NCBI GenBank assembly: GCA_029266615.1
Contig: JAQSWN010000129.1
Location: 1 to 32,619 of the forward strand
DNA from: Polyangiaceae bacterium
GTDB lineage: Bacteria; Myxococcota_A; Polyangia; Polyangiales; Polyangiaceae
Length of the DNA: 32,619 nt
Direction of reading: 5' to 3'
Part shown: piece by piece, positions 8,606 through 16,659 of the stretch
Layout: every line of letters begins with the position of its first letter
How positions within the stretch are numbered: position 1 is the stretch's first letter
Program-made: the position numbers and the translations under genes
The notes under the pieces: model-generated
Database searches by the model: none
Seen by the model: only the letters and a program-made list of their open reading frames with translations
What the model was told of the DNA's origin: nothing

Positions 8606-9814
8606 ATGCGCCGCCGAGTCCTGTTCGTCACCGAAAATATCACGCTGGCGCAGGTCGTGCGGCTGGCAACGCTGGCGGCGGGCTTGCCGCCCGACGAGTA
8701 CGAGGTCCACTTCGCGTGCAGCGACTTCGATCCGTTCATCTTCGACGGCACCGAGTTTCAACGCTGGCCGCTCTACACGATCGACAAGGAGCAAGGATTC
8801 AAGGCATTGGCCAAGGGCGAGCGCCTGTACGACGTGAAGACGCTCGAGCGCTACGTGGCGGACGAGCTCCGCGTGATGGATCAGGTGAAGCCGCACGTCG
8901 TCATCGGTGACTTTCGGCTCTCCCTCGCCGTGAGCGCGCCCATGCGAGGCGTGCACTGCGCGTCCCTCATCAACGCGTACTGGAGCCCGTACGCGGAGCG
9001 AGAAAGCTGGCCGGTGCCGGACCACCCCATCGTGCGGCTGGTCGGAATCGAGCGCGCCGAAAAGTACTTTCCGCAGGCGATGCCGAAGGTATTTGCGCAC
9101 TTCGCGGCCCCGCTCAACACCGTCCGCAAGCGCCACGGCCTCAGCGAATTTGCGACGCTGTCCGAGCAGCTCTGTTTCGGGGACACGGTGCTCTATCCGG
9201 ACGTTCCAGAGCTCTGCCCGCTCCGCGCAGACGCGCCCGCCTCGCATCGCTTCTTGGGCGCGGTGCAGTGGTCGCCAAAGGTGAGCGCGCCGTCCAGCCT
9301 CGGGAAGGACGAGTCGCTGCCAATCGTGTACGTCACGCTCGGCTCCTCCGGTGACGTTGTCGCGCTGCCGACCGTTTTGGAGGGGCTGGAGGGACTGCCC
9401 ATTCGCGGTGTGCTCGCGACGTTGGGGCGAGCCGCGCCGCGCGTGCCGGACAACTTCGTCGTGGCGGAGTTGATGCCGGGCGAGCTCTTGGCGTCGCAGG
9501 CCTTGTTCGTCGTCACCAATGGCGGCTCGGGCACGGGGTACCAGGCGCTCGCCGCCGGAGTCCCGGTGCTGGGCATCCCCTCGAACCTCGACCAGTACCT
9601 AACCATGCAGGCCATCACGCGAGCCGGCGCCGGCCTCAGCCTGCGCAGTGGCGGGCTGCGGAAAGCCGACGTCCGTCAGGCCGCGGTGCGGCTCTTGGAC
9701 GCCCGACCCATGAAGCGGGCGGCCGAATCCCTAGCGGCGCATTTTGCCGCATACGACTCGCAAAAACGCTTTCAAAGCTGGTTGTCTAACTTGCTCGGAG
9801 CCGCCACAGATTGA
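8606..9814 (+). CDS. GT-B glycosyltransferase (UGT/MGT-like)
   Basis: 402 aa from the ATG at 8606; a GTG at 8579 in the same frame would add nine residues. The N-terminal strand RRVLFVTENITLAQVVRLATLA matches the acceptor-side Rossmann domain of UDP-glycosyltransferase-like GT-B enzymes. The C-terminal half has VYVTLGSSGDV, then VTNGGSGTGYQALAAGVPVLG ending with PSNLDQ, which is the sugar-nucleotide-binding signature. The usual HGG is NGG here. Such enzymes glycosylate small molecules, lipids or carotenoids. It is followed after 14 bp by a DUF2141 gene, so the two are likely cotranscribed. The acceptor is not predictable from sequence. Confidence 0.85.
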   Translation: MRRRVLFVTENITLAQVVRLATLAAGLPPDEYEVHFACSDFDPFIFDGTEFQRWPLYTIDKEQGFKALAKGERLYDVKTLERYVADELRVMDQVKPHVVIGDFRLSLAVSAPMRGVHCASLINAYWSPYAERESWPVPDHPIVRLVGIERAEKYFPQAMPKVFAHFAAPLNTVRKRHGLSEFATLSEQLCFGDTVLYPDVPELCPLRADAPASHRFLGAVQWSPKVSAPSSLGKDESLPIVYVTLGSSGDVVALPTVLEGLEGLPIRGVLATLGRAAPRVPDNFVVAELMPGELLASQALFVVTNGGSGTGYQALAAGVPVLGIPSNLDQYLTMQAITRAGAGLSLRSGGLRKADVRQAAVRLLDARPMKRAAESLAAHFAAYDSQKRFQSWLSNLLGAATD

Positions 9815-9828
9815 AGAATCGGTAGATT

Positions 9829-10287
9829 ATGAAAGCTTCACGCTCATGGTTTCGCCGCGCCGGCGCCGTCGGCATCGCGGCCGCCGCACCGTTGCTCTAC
9901 GGGCCCTCCGCAGAAGCGGAAGAGAGCGTGGCAGCGAACGTGATCGAGTTCGAGACGCAGACCCGCAACGATAAGGGCGTGGTGCGCTGCGGCTTGTTCA
10001 ACTCGAAGGAAAAGTGGCTGAAGGAGACCTTCCGGCCTTCAATCGTCAAGATCTCCGGCACGACCGCGCGCTGTATCTTCAAGGAAATCCCGGCGGGTGT
10101 TTACGGCATCTCCGCGTTCCACGACGAAGACAACAACGGCAAGATCAACACCAACGTCGTGGGCTACCCCACGGAGCTGTACTGCTCTTCCAACGACGCA
10201 CGGAATATGTTTTCCGCCCCGAGCTGGAAAGACGCCAAGTTCAAATACAAGGGCGGCACGGTCCGGCTCCGGGGCGTAATGAAGTGA
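9829..10287 (+). CDS. DUF2141 secreted protein
   Basis: 152 aa. The signal peptide has Arg in the n-region, a GAVGIAAAAPLLYG core and a cleavage site around EAEE (~31). The rest matches the DUF2141 pattern: beta-rich, with VVRCGLFN, then IPAGVYGISAFHDEDNNGK (a calcium-like DxDxNG loop), NVVGYPTE and a closing APSWKDAKF segment. DUF2141 proteins are small periplasmic or outer-envelope proteins that often occur near carotenoid or lipid genes; their role is not established. The spacing of 14 bp behind the glycosyltransferase suggests an operon. Confidence 0.88.
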   Translation: MKASRSWFRRAGAVGIAAAAPLLYGPSAEAEESVAANVIEFETQTRNDKGVVRCGLFNSKEKWLKETFRPSIVKISGTTARCIFKEIPAGVYGISAFHDEDNNGKINTNVVGYPTELYCSSNDARNMFSAPSWKDAKFKYKGGTVRLRGVMK

Positions 10288-10361
10288 GAGTGGACAGCGC
10301 GCGGGTATAGTACAAACCCCGCGTAGCGATCCGCCTCGACCCCGTGCGATGATGCGCGGCT

Positions 10362-11366
10362 ATGCGCGGCTCGCTTCGGTCTTGGTCAGCTATCGTGCTC
10401 CTCACGGCGCTCGGTGCGTGCTCCAACATCATTGGTGTCTCGGACATCGAAATCGATCCTTCCCTGGACGCTGCCGGCAGCGGCGGCAAGGGCGACACCG
10501 GAACGAGCGGCAAGAGCTCTGGCGGGAGCGCGGTCACTCCGCAAGGCGGGGATGAGGCAGGCGGCACCGCCGGCAGCGCGCAGGGCGGCAAAGCCAGCGG
10601 TGGCACGGTCAGCGGCGGCACGGACAGCGGCGGCACGGCGGGCGTCGCCGGCTCGTTTGGCGGCGCGGGTAGCTCAGGCGAAGCGGGCATGGGCGGAGAG
10701 CCGCCGGTCGACCCCGAAGGCTGCGAAGAAAGCTGCGACGACGAGATTGCGTGCACGGAAGACACCTGCGTCGAGGGCGAATGCGTTCACGTCGCGGACG
10801 ACACGTTCTGCGAAGCTTCGTCCTGCGAAACGTGCCGCGTGGGCATCGGTTGCGTCGCTACCGGCGCGAAGACGACCCGGGAGCTGCTGGCGGATAATGG
10901 GTTCGACTTGAATGTGGGCGACTGGGACGACCAGTCTCCAGCCAACATCATCGTGGAGGCGGCTGCCGTCTCTGCACCGCATTTGCTCAAGCTTGGTCCT
11001 GCTGCGCCGAACGCGACCAAGTACCTTTACGCGGACGTGTACCAATGGGTGACGGTACCGGACAGGACTGTCGGGCTGAGTTTGTCGGTCTCGTACCAGT
11101 TCGCCCCCGGCGCCAAGAACCTGGATGAAGAGTACGCGGTCATCGCACTCTACCTAGACGGAGACGTGGACCCATTCACGCAGTTCCACGAGTTCGAAGG
11201 CGGCGACCCCGCCCAACCGAGCTGGAAGACCGTGAGCTATGCAGCGGCGGCCTCGGACGTCGCGCTGATGAGCGGCTTGGATTTTTCGTTGGACTTCGTG
11301 GCTCATTCGTTCGACGGCGTGTACCGCTTCGACAACGTGAAGCTCACGGCGACCGTCTGCGAGTAG
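10362..11366 (+). CDS. Myxobacterial-type Cys-rich lipoprotein, C-terminal beta domain
   Basis: 334 aa. The lipobox LGAC is near residues 17-20. A Gly/Ser/Ala/Thr-rich linker follows to about residue 115, then a Cys-rich block (CEESCDDEIACTEDTC and onward to ~165) resembling the short Cys repeats common in myxobacterial surface proteins. The C-terminal ~165 residues look like a carbohydrate-binding or jelly-roll beta domain (GFDLNVGDW; YRFDNVKLTA). A TATAGT hexamer at 10306-10311 could be a -10 element about 50 bp upstream, but no convincing -35 is visible. The function is unknown; an adhesion or binding role is an inference. It converges with the next gene, with a 1-bp gap. Confidence 0.75.
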   Translation: MRGSLRSWSAIVLLTALGACSNIIGVSDIEIDPSLDAAGSGGKGDTGTSGKSSGGSAVTPQGGDEAGGTAGSAQGGKASGGTVSGGTDSGGTAGVAGSFGGAGSSGEAGMGGEPPVDPEGCEESCDDEIACTEDTCVEGECVHVADDTFCEASSCETCRVGIGCVATGAKTTRELLADNGFDLNVGDWDDQSPANIIVEAAAVSAPHLLKLGPAAPNATKYLYADVYQWVTVPDRTVGLSLSVSYQFAPGAKNLDEEYAVIALYLDGDVDPFTQFHEFEGGDPAQPSWKTVSYAAAASDVALMSGLDFSLDFVAHSFDGVYRFDNVKLTATVCE

Positions 11367-11367
11367 C

Positions 11368-11586
11368 TCAGTAACCGCGCTGCACGGCGACGTAGTTCAA
11401 GGCGCAGAGCAGCGCGCCGATCACCAACATCACCCACACGGTTGGGATGAAGTACGGGTACACCATCAGGACGAGCCCGGTGATGACGTGGAGCGGTCGT
11501 CCCATCTTGCGACCGTAGCTGAAGAACACGTAGCCCACGCCGGACACCACGAAACCAGCGATGAGCGAGCCTGCGTCGAGATCCAC
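11368..11586 (-). CDS. Small two-TM membrane protein
   Basis: 72 aa from a GTG at 11586. Two or three hydrophobic segments occupy most of it: LIAGFVVSGVGYVFFSYG, then HVITGLVLMVYPYFI and a final VMLVIGALLCALNYV. The central FSYGRKMGRPLHVITGL with PYF resembles small proteins often labelled amino-acid-transport-like in databases, though with no proof of transport. The longer upstream frame is Arg/Pro-rich and probably not coding. The GTG start has no strong Shine-Dalgarno. Confidence 0.65.
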   Translation of the reverse strand: MDLDAGSLIAGFVVSGVGYVFFSYGRKMGRPLHVITGLVLMVYPYFIPTVWVMLVIGALLCALNYVAVQRGY

Positions 11587-11735
11587 GGCGGGAGCGTAGC
11601 GCGCCCGAGGTAGGATGACCTGCTGCGCCCGTGGGCTCGGAGCCTCACCCGGCCTTCGGCCGCGCGAATTGGGGCTATTCCCATGAAAGATATTTTCGAG
11701 CCGTCGCGCCCCGACGCGGACACTCACCAGGACCG

Positions 11736-12809
11736 ATGCCGCTTCACTTCTCCTTCGGTGTGATTCTGCTGGGCGCCCTCGTCGGCGCGAGTGGGTGCGG
11801 TGCGGGCGAGCCGACTGCGGAAACGGTGCCGGGCGCAGCTGGTACCGGCGATGGCGCGGGGTCGCCCGGAGCCGCTGGCAGCGGGTCGCGGCCGAGCAAT
11901 GGCGGTTCATCGTCGAGCCAAGCGGGCAGCGGCAATGGCTTCGGAGGCGCCGGCAATGCGTCGAGCGGTAGCGGTTCGGGCACGGGCGGTGTGAGCAATT
12001 CAGGCGGAAGCAGCGGCAGCCCTGGCGGCGGCAATGCGGGCAATGGCGGGGCGGCGGCGTTGCCGGCTTGCAAACGCGGCATCGCTTGGCCAGGTGAGAA
12101 GCTCGACCACCCGGATGTGAACGCGAAGCTGACCTGGTGGTACCGGTGGAACGAACGCGCTCAAGGCGTCGGCGCTGGTTTGGAGCTCGTTCCCATGATC
12201 GCCAAGGGCGGCGCCAACGTGGACGACGTGAAGGAAGCCGTTCGCCCGGACGCCCAGTACCTGCTCGGCTTCAACGAGCCGAACTTCTTCGAGCAGGCGG
12301 ACTTGAGCGCCGCGGAAGCCGCAGCGGAATGGCCCAAGGTGGAAGCCGTCGCCAAGCAGCACGGCTTGAAGATTGTCTCGCCCGCCGTGAACTATTGTGG
12401 CGACGACCAGAACAAGACGGGGCCGTGCCACGACACCAACCCGGTCGACTACTTGAAGGACTTCTTCGGGGCGTGCTCGGGCTGTCAGGTCGATTACGTC
12501 GCGGTGCATTGGTACAACTGCGACGGCGGCTCGCTGAGCAGCTATTTGGATCTATTCCGGCAGTTCAGTCGACCGCTGTGGCTCACGGAATTCGCCTGCG
12601 CTTATGGCGGGGACACGTCCGTGGCCGGGCAAGAGAAGTACCTGCGCGAAGCGATTCCAATCTTGGAAGGCCGGGCGGATGTGTTTCGCTATTCGTGGTT
12701 CAGCGCCTCGCCCATCCCCAACGCGCGCTTGCTGAACGACGACGGCAGCCCCAACGCACTCGGCCAAGTCTATCTAGACCTGCCGCACGCGTCGGCCTGC
12801 GCGCCCTAG
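11736..12809 (+). CDS. GH128-like glycosidase lipoprotein (Glyco_hydro_cc)
   Basis: 357 aa from the ATG at 11736, which gives a proper lipoprotein signal (hydrophobic VILLGALVGASGC, with Cys near residue 22). The frame is open upstream to 11631, but that part lacks a signal. A Gly/Ser/Asn-rich linker runs to ~110. The catalytic domain starts at CKRGIAWPG. It has LLGFNEPN with E181 (proposed acid/base) and LWLTEFACAYGG with E285 (proposed nucleophile), spaced as in the glycosyl-hydrolase catalytic-core family (PF11790, GH128), with YVAVHWYNC between. GH128 members cut beta-1,3-glucans, so a role against fungal or algal wall polymer is plausible for a predatory or saprophytic myxobacterium. Confidence 0.87.
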   Translation: MPLHFSFGVILLGALVGASGCGAGEPTAETVPGAAGTGDGAGSPGAAGSGSRPSNGGSSSSQAGSGNGFGGAGNASSGSGSGTGGVSNSGGSSGSPGGGNAGNGGAAALPACKRGIAWPGEKLDHPDVNAKLTWWYRWNERAQGVGAGLELVPMIAKGGANVDDVKEAVRPDAQYLLGFNEPNFFEQADLSAAEAAAEWPKVEAVAKQHGLKIVSPAVNYCGDDQNKTGPCHDTNPVDYLKDFFGACSGCQVDYVAVHWYNCDGGSLSSYLDLFRQFSRPLWLTEFACAYGGDTSVAGQEKYLREAIPILEGRADVFRYSWFSASPIPNARLLNDDGSPNALGQVYLDLPHASACAP

Positions 12810-12835
12810 GCTGCAGACCGACGCGCAATGCGCTC

Positions 12836-13333
12836 TCACATGTTGATCTTGTGACAGCCGCCGCAGCCGAAGCCTTGCTTCGTGGCGGGGTCGTACACCG
12901 GCTTGCCGAACAGCTCGGCCATCTGCGGCACTACCTTGTCGTGCATGAACTTGGCCATCTCCGGGTGCTCTTCCGCTTCCTTGAGCTTGCCGTCCTTGAA
13001 GGTGAGCTCCGGCAGGAAGTCCACCGGGTGGGGTTTCATTTGCGGGCCGTGGCAGGTCTTGCAGCTGACCTCTGCAAACTCCTTGGGGTCGAACTCTTGA
13101 AAGGATTTGCCCATGACCGGCATGACCTTCTTCTTCATGAAGATGGCCTTGTCCTTGTCGGGCATGTCGTCCTTCCACACCAAGTCTCCGCCGCCTTCGG
13201 GGGTGGACTCCGTGGACGGAGTGGCGCCGGCCTCCGCCGGACCGGCGGGCGCGGGCTGACTACCACCGCACGCGACGAGCGCGGCGGCAGCGAACAAACC
13301 AATAGCTAAGCGAAAAGATAACGAACTACCCAT
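12836..13333 (-). CDS. Di-haem c-type cytochrome-like lipoprotein
   Basis: 165 aa. The signal peptide ends at the lipobox LVAC (~19-22), followed by a Pro/Ala/Glu linker. Two CxxCH motifs are present: CKTCH at 91-95 and CGGCH at 157-161, the second only four residues from the C-terminus. Met residues near both (MKKKVMPVMGKSF; MAELFG) could serve as axial ligands. The start is supported by GGAGGAG at 13340-13346, six bases upstream of the ATG. It is likely a membrane-anchored electron carrier outside the cytoplasm. The redox partner is unknown; no oxidase genes are nearby. Confidence 0.85.
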   Translation of the reverse strand: MGSSLSFRLAIGLFAAAALVACGGSQPAPAGPAEAGATPSTESTPEGGGDLVWKDDMPDKDKAIFMKKKVMPVMGKSFQEFDPKEFAEVSCKTCHGPQMKPHPVDFLPELTFKDGKLKEAEEHPEMAKFMHDKVVPQMAELFGKPVYDPATKQGFGCGGCHKINM

Positions 13334-13379
13334 GCGTGGCTCCTCCGAAATGAAACAATGAGGCTAGGGAGCGCGAAGG

Positions 13380-14195
13380 CTAGTACAGATTCTTTGCCAT
13401 GAGCTCCAGCAGAAATGCGGGATTGTCCACGTGGAGCCAATGCCCCGCATTGGGAACGACGTGAAGGTGGGCGGAGCGGCTCCCCGCTACCAGCGCCTCC
13501 AGCCGCGCGCGATTTTCTGGCAGCCAACGGTCGCTTCGCTCCGCCACGACGACGCGGTAGTCCGTACCCCCAGCCGCCGACTCCAGGACCGGCCACAGAT
13601 CGACTCGGAAGTAGTCGAGCATGAGCTCGTAGATGGCGTCGAGGTTGAAGCGCCACTCGAAGCCGGCCGGCGTCCGCTGCAAGTTCGTGGCGAGCCAATT
13701 GGCGGTTCCCGAGCTTAGCCCTTGCGCCGTGAGCTCCGCGACGACATGCGCGCGATCCTGGGCGGGTGTGGTCGTGGTGCGCACCGCCTGGATAACTCGA
13801 ATCACCTCATTGGCGGCGCTCGGCTCCTGGCTACCGGGGTTCGAATCCAAGACCCAGATCTGCTTCGCACGGCTCGGGAACGACTGCGCGAACATCAGCG
13901 CTGTCTTCCCACCGAACGAGTGCCCGGCGATGACGTCCGGCTCCTGCCCGACCTGCGCGATGAGCGCGGCGAGATCGGCCGCACACGCCTCCAGCGTGTT
14001 GGGCGGCGGCGCGCCCTGGGATTCGCCGTGATGCCGCAGATCCACTAGACAGACGCGGTACTCGGGCCGCTCCTTGGCGAGCTTGGTCGCGAGGCTCCGC
14101 AAGTTGGTACCGCTACCGAGCGCGCCGTGCAGCACGAGCGCGAGCTTGGCCGCGGAGGAGTCACCGACGAAAGTGTGAGCAGGAACGAAGGTCAC
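13380..14195 (-). CDS. Alpha/beta hydrolase (YbfF-like esterase family)
   Basis: 271 aa, the expected size for a single-domain alpha/beta hydrolase. It has the oxyanion HGALGSGTNLR near residue 23, the VDLRHHGES segment (~51-59), the nucleophile elbow GHSFGG with S93, and the catalytic His in AGHWLHVDNP (~H252). The layout resembles YbfF/ABHD11-type acyl esterases with a four-helix cap. There is no signal peptide, so it is cytosolic. Its substrate cannot be read from the sequence. It lies 36 bp downstream of the small lipoprotein gene on the same strand. Confidence 0.88.
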   Translation of the reverse strand: MTFVPAHTFVGDSSAAKLALVLHGALGSGTNLRSLATKLAKERPEYRVCLVDLRHHGESQGAPPPNTLEACAADLAALIAQVGQEPDVIAGHSFGGKTALMFAQSFPSRAKQIWVLDSNPGSQEPSAANEVIRVIQAVRTTTTPAQDRAHVVAELTAQGLSSGTANWLATNLQRTPAGFEWRFNLDAIYELMLDYFRVDLWPVLESAAGGTDYRVVVAERSDRWLPENRARLEALVAGSRSAHLHVVPNAGHWLHVDNPAFLLELMAKNLY

Positions 14196-14231
14196 GCACG
14201 GCTTTTAGCGAACTTGGGGCGGCCCCGCCAA

Positions 14232-14672
14232 TCACCGGGGCGGAGGGTACCTGCCGCAGTTGCTGTTGGAGATGCTGCAGAGCGACGTCGCGCCCACTAC
14301 GAGCGCCATTTGTCCGACAATCGCGAGCACGATGAGCCCGGTCGGCGGCTCTTTCGTCACCGGAATCTTCCTCACCGTGAGGCACGCGGCGACGGGCGGC
14401 ACCTCCGTATTGCTGCAGTACTCGCCCGGCGTGGACTCGAAGCCGGGGCACTCCTTCAAACAGTCCACGTACTTGCTGGGACTGTTCGCAGACTGACACG
14501 CCGCGAAGCAGCGCGAGGCCTCCGAGGGGCTGACCGCATTCTCACGCAGCTTGAGCCGATAGCGAATCGTTTCCCCCGAGCGCTTGGGACGCTTGACCTC
14601 CACGTTGTTGCACCCGACCAGGACCGACAACCCTAGCGCGACCACCCGGAGCGCCTGCATGGGCTGGAGCAT
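14232..14672 (-). CDS. Small Cys-rich lipoprotein of unknown function
   Basis: 146 aa from 14672, or 142 aa from a second ATG at 14660. A lipobox, LVGC, lies near residues 18-21. The central part has five Cys in a helical-hairpin-like spacing (CFAACQ, CLKEC, YCSN). A hydrophobic segment, GLIVLAIVGQMALVVGATSL, near residues 110-130 could be a C-terminal TM or a helix. I do not recognise the family. It ends 36 bp before the alpha/beta hydrolase gene and is divergent from the RidA gene. Confidence 0.65.
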   Translation of the reverse strand: MLQPMQALRVVALGLSVLVGCNNVEVKRPKRSGETIRYRLKLRENAVSPSEASRCFAACQSANSPSKYVDCLKECPGFESTPGEYCSNTEVPPVAACLTVRKIPVTKEPPTGLIVLAIVGQMALVVGATSLCSISNSNCGRYPPPR

Positions 14673-14750
14673 ACCCCAGGCAACGGATCAGGCCATGCAG
14701 AGGAGCAAAAGTGCTTGCCGCGCCTGGCCCAATCGAGCGGATAGTAAGCC

Positions 14751-15215
14751 ATGGACGCTGACGCACGCTTCGCCGCGCTGAACCTGGAGCTGCCCCCCGC
14801 CCCCAAGCCCGTCGGCGTGTACAAGCCGCTCGTCCTCGTCGGTACCCTGGCGTACCTGTCCGGTCACGGCCCTCTCTTGGCCGACAAGTCGCTCATCACC
14901 GGCAAGGTGGGCACGGACTTGAACCTCCAACAAGCCAAGCTTGCGGCGCGTCAAACCGGCCTCTCACTGCTTGCCACCATCAAGAGCCAGCTCGGCTCGC
15001 TCTCTCGCGTGTCGCGCGTCGTCAAAGTGCTGGGCATGGTCAACGCCGGGTCCGACTTTCACGAGCATCCGGAGGTCATCAATGGCGCGAGCGAGCTCTT
15101 CGCCGAGGTGTGGGGACCGGACGCAGGCGTTGGCGCGCGGAGCGCCGTGGGCATGGGCTCGCTGCCGGCGAACATTGCCGTCGAGATCGAGATGATCGTG
15201 GAGCTTACCGGCTGA
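14751..15215 (+). CDS. RidA/YjgF-YER057c family enamine deaminase
   Basis: 154 aa. It has the RidA-family core LVLVGTLAYLSGHGPL, the segment HEHPEVINGASELFAEVWG and the closing ARSAVGMGSLPANIAVEIEMI. The Arg in ARS (R130) matches the residue that binds the substrate carboxylate in active RidA proteins. The sequence belongs to the longer RidA-like subgroup rather than the short canonical RidA. These cytosolic trimers hydrolyse reactive enamine/imine intermediates such as 2-aminoacrylate released by PLP dehydratases. Its stop overlaps the start of the next gene (TGATG), a PLP enzyme, which supports a joint role. Confidence 0.9.
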   Translation: MDADARFAALNLELPPAPKPVGVYKPLVLVGTLAYLSGHGPLLADKSLITGKVGTDLNLQQAKLAARQTGLSLLATIKSQLGSLSRVSRVVKVLGMVNAGSDFHEHPEVINGASELFAEVWGPDAGVGARSAVGMGSLPANIAVEIEMIVELTG

Positions 15216-16333
15216 TGCTCGACACCGCCGTCTCGAGCTACGCCATCGACAACGTCGCAGAAATCGACTCACCGAGCCTGCTCGTCTACGAAGAACGGCT
15301 GGACGAAAACCTTCGCCGCATGCTCGCCCAAGCCGGCGGGCCCGAGCGGCTCACCCCGCACGTCAAGACGCACAAGCTTCCCCAGGTCATCGTCAAACAA
15401 CTCGCGCTCGGCGTCACGAAGCTCAAAGCCGCCACCATCGCGGAAGCCGAGATGTGCGCGGCTGCCGGCGCGCCGCAAGTCCTCCTCGCGCATGCCCCCG
15501 TCGGCCCCCGCGCGGTTCGCTTGGTCGCGCTCATTCAGGCATTTCCGGCCACCCGCTTCGCGGTCATCGTCGACGATCCATCCGTCGCGCATCACGTCTC
15601 CCAAGTCGTGACCGCCGCCGGTGTCAGTGTAGACGTGCTGCTCGACCTGGACTGCGGCATGCATCGCTCCGGCATCGCCCCCGGCGACTCTGCGGCCCAG
15701 CTGTACCGCGTCGTCCACGACTTGCCCGGCCTCCGCGCGGTCGGGCTTCACGCCTACGACGGTCACATCCACGACACGGACTTCGCCGAGCGCCGCGCCA
15801 AGTGCGAAGCCGCGATCGCTCCCGTCCTCGCCCTGCGCGATCGCCTCCGCAGCGCCGGCCTCACCGTCTCACGCCTCGTCTGCGGCGGCACCCCCACCTT
15901 CCCGCTCCTCGCCTCGCGCGGGGACGTCGAGTGCAGCCCCGGCACGTCCGTCCTCTGGGACTACGGCTACGGCACGACCCTCCCCGACCTCGACTACCTG
16001 CCCGCTGCCGCGCTCCTCACCCGCGTGACCAGCCGCCCTCTCCCCAACCGGGTTTGCCTGGACCTCGGCCACAAATCCGTCGGCTCGGAGATGCCGCAAC
16101 CCCGCGCGCTCCTCCTCGGTCTGGAAGACGCCAAGCTCGTCGGGCACAGCGAAGAGCACCTCGTCGTGGAAACCGCGCGCGCCGCCGACTACCCGCCCGG
16201 AACGCCCGTGTACGCCCTGCCCTGGCACATCTGCCCGACCATCAACCTCCACTCGGAGGTCGTGGTCGTCAAAGGCGGCCGGGCTCAGCAACGTTGGACC
16301 GTCGCCGCACGCAGCCGCCGACTCACGGTTTGA
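15215..16333 (+). CDS. Fold-type III PLP enzyme: D-serine dehydratase / D-threonine aldolase family
   Basis: 372 aa from the ATG at 15215, which overlaps the RidA stop. The N-terminal alanine-racemase-like barrel has TPHVKTHKLP (residues 47-56), where the Lys of HVK (K51) should hold PLP. LLDLDCGMHRSG and GLHAYDGH follow, and GGTPTFP is near the PLP phosphate site. The C-terminal domain has WHICPTINLH with H338 and C340. In characterised eukaryote-type D-serine dehydratases a His-x-Cys pair binds zinc, while D-threonine aldolases use His-x-Asp, so the sequence leans toward dehydratase. A dehydratase would release 2-aminoacrylate, the RidA substrate. The family is sure; the specific reaction is inferred. 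Confidence 0.85.
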   Translation: MLDTAVSSYAIDNVAEIDSPSLLVYEERLDENLRRMLAQAGGPERLTPHVKTHKLPQVIVKQLALGVTKLKAATIAEAEMCAAAGAPQVLLAHAPVGPRAVRLVALIQAFPATRFAVIVDDPSVAHHVSQVVTAAGVSVDVLLDLDCGMHRSGIAPGDSAAQLYRVVHDLPGLRAVGLHAYDGHIHDTDFAERRAKCEAAIAPVLALRDRLRSAGLTVSRLVCGGTPTFPLLASRGDVECSPGTSVLWDYGYGTTLPDLDYLPAAALLTRVTSRPLPNRVCLDLGHKSVGSEMPQPRALLLGLEDAKLVGHSEEHLVVETARAADYPPGTPVYALPWHICPTINLHSEVVVVKGGRAQQRWTVAARSRRLTV

Positions 16334-16466
16334 CGACCGGCGAGGCTGCCTTCGAGGCGTGACCGCCAGCGGCGCGCCGGCCGGAGCCCCGCCCGGAGCC
16401 CGAATCACCGTGCAAATCTGCGGGCTTGACGAATGCGCCTCGGCGCGCAAGTCTCCGCCCCGCTTC

Positions 16467-16543
16467 GCACCCCTAGCTCAGCTGGATAGAGCATCGGACT
16501 TCGAATCCGAGGGTCGTAGGTTCGAATCCTACGGGGTGCGCCA
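16467..16543 (+). tRNA. tRNA-Arg (anticodon TCG)
   Basis: A complete cloverleaf: acceptor GCACCCC pairs with GGGGTGC; D arm GCTC/GAGC; anticodon stem TCGGA/TCCGA with loop CTTCGAA giving anticodon TCG (reads CGA); variable GGGTC; T arm GTAGG/CCTAC with loop TTCGAAT; discriminator G; and encoded CCA at 16541-16543. It stands between host genes and phage-like genes, and its 3' half is a typical integration target. No second copy of the 3' end was found in the rest of the window. Confidence 0.97.
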
Positions 16544-16659
16544 GGATTCATGCCGAATCGCGATGCGGGGCGCGAACGGAGCCGCGCTCCGGGTACTCCA
16601 GCGGGTACCTCGATCGGGGCGACGTTGCTGGCCGGCGAGCGGGCGTCTAGCGTCCACCC

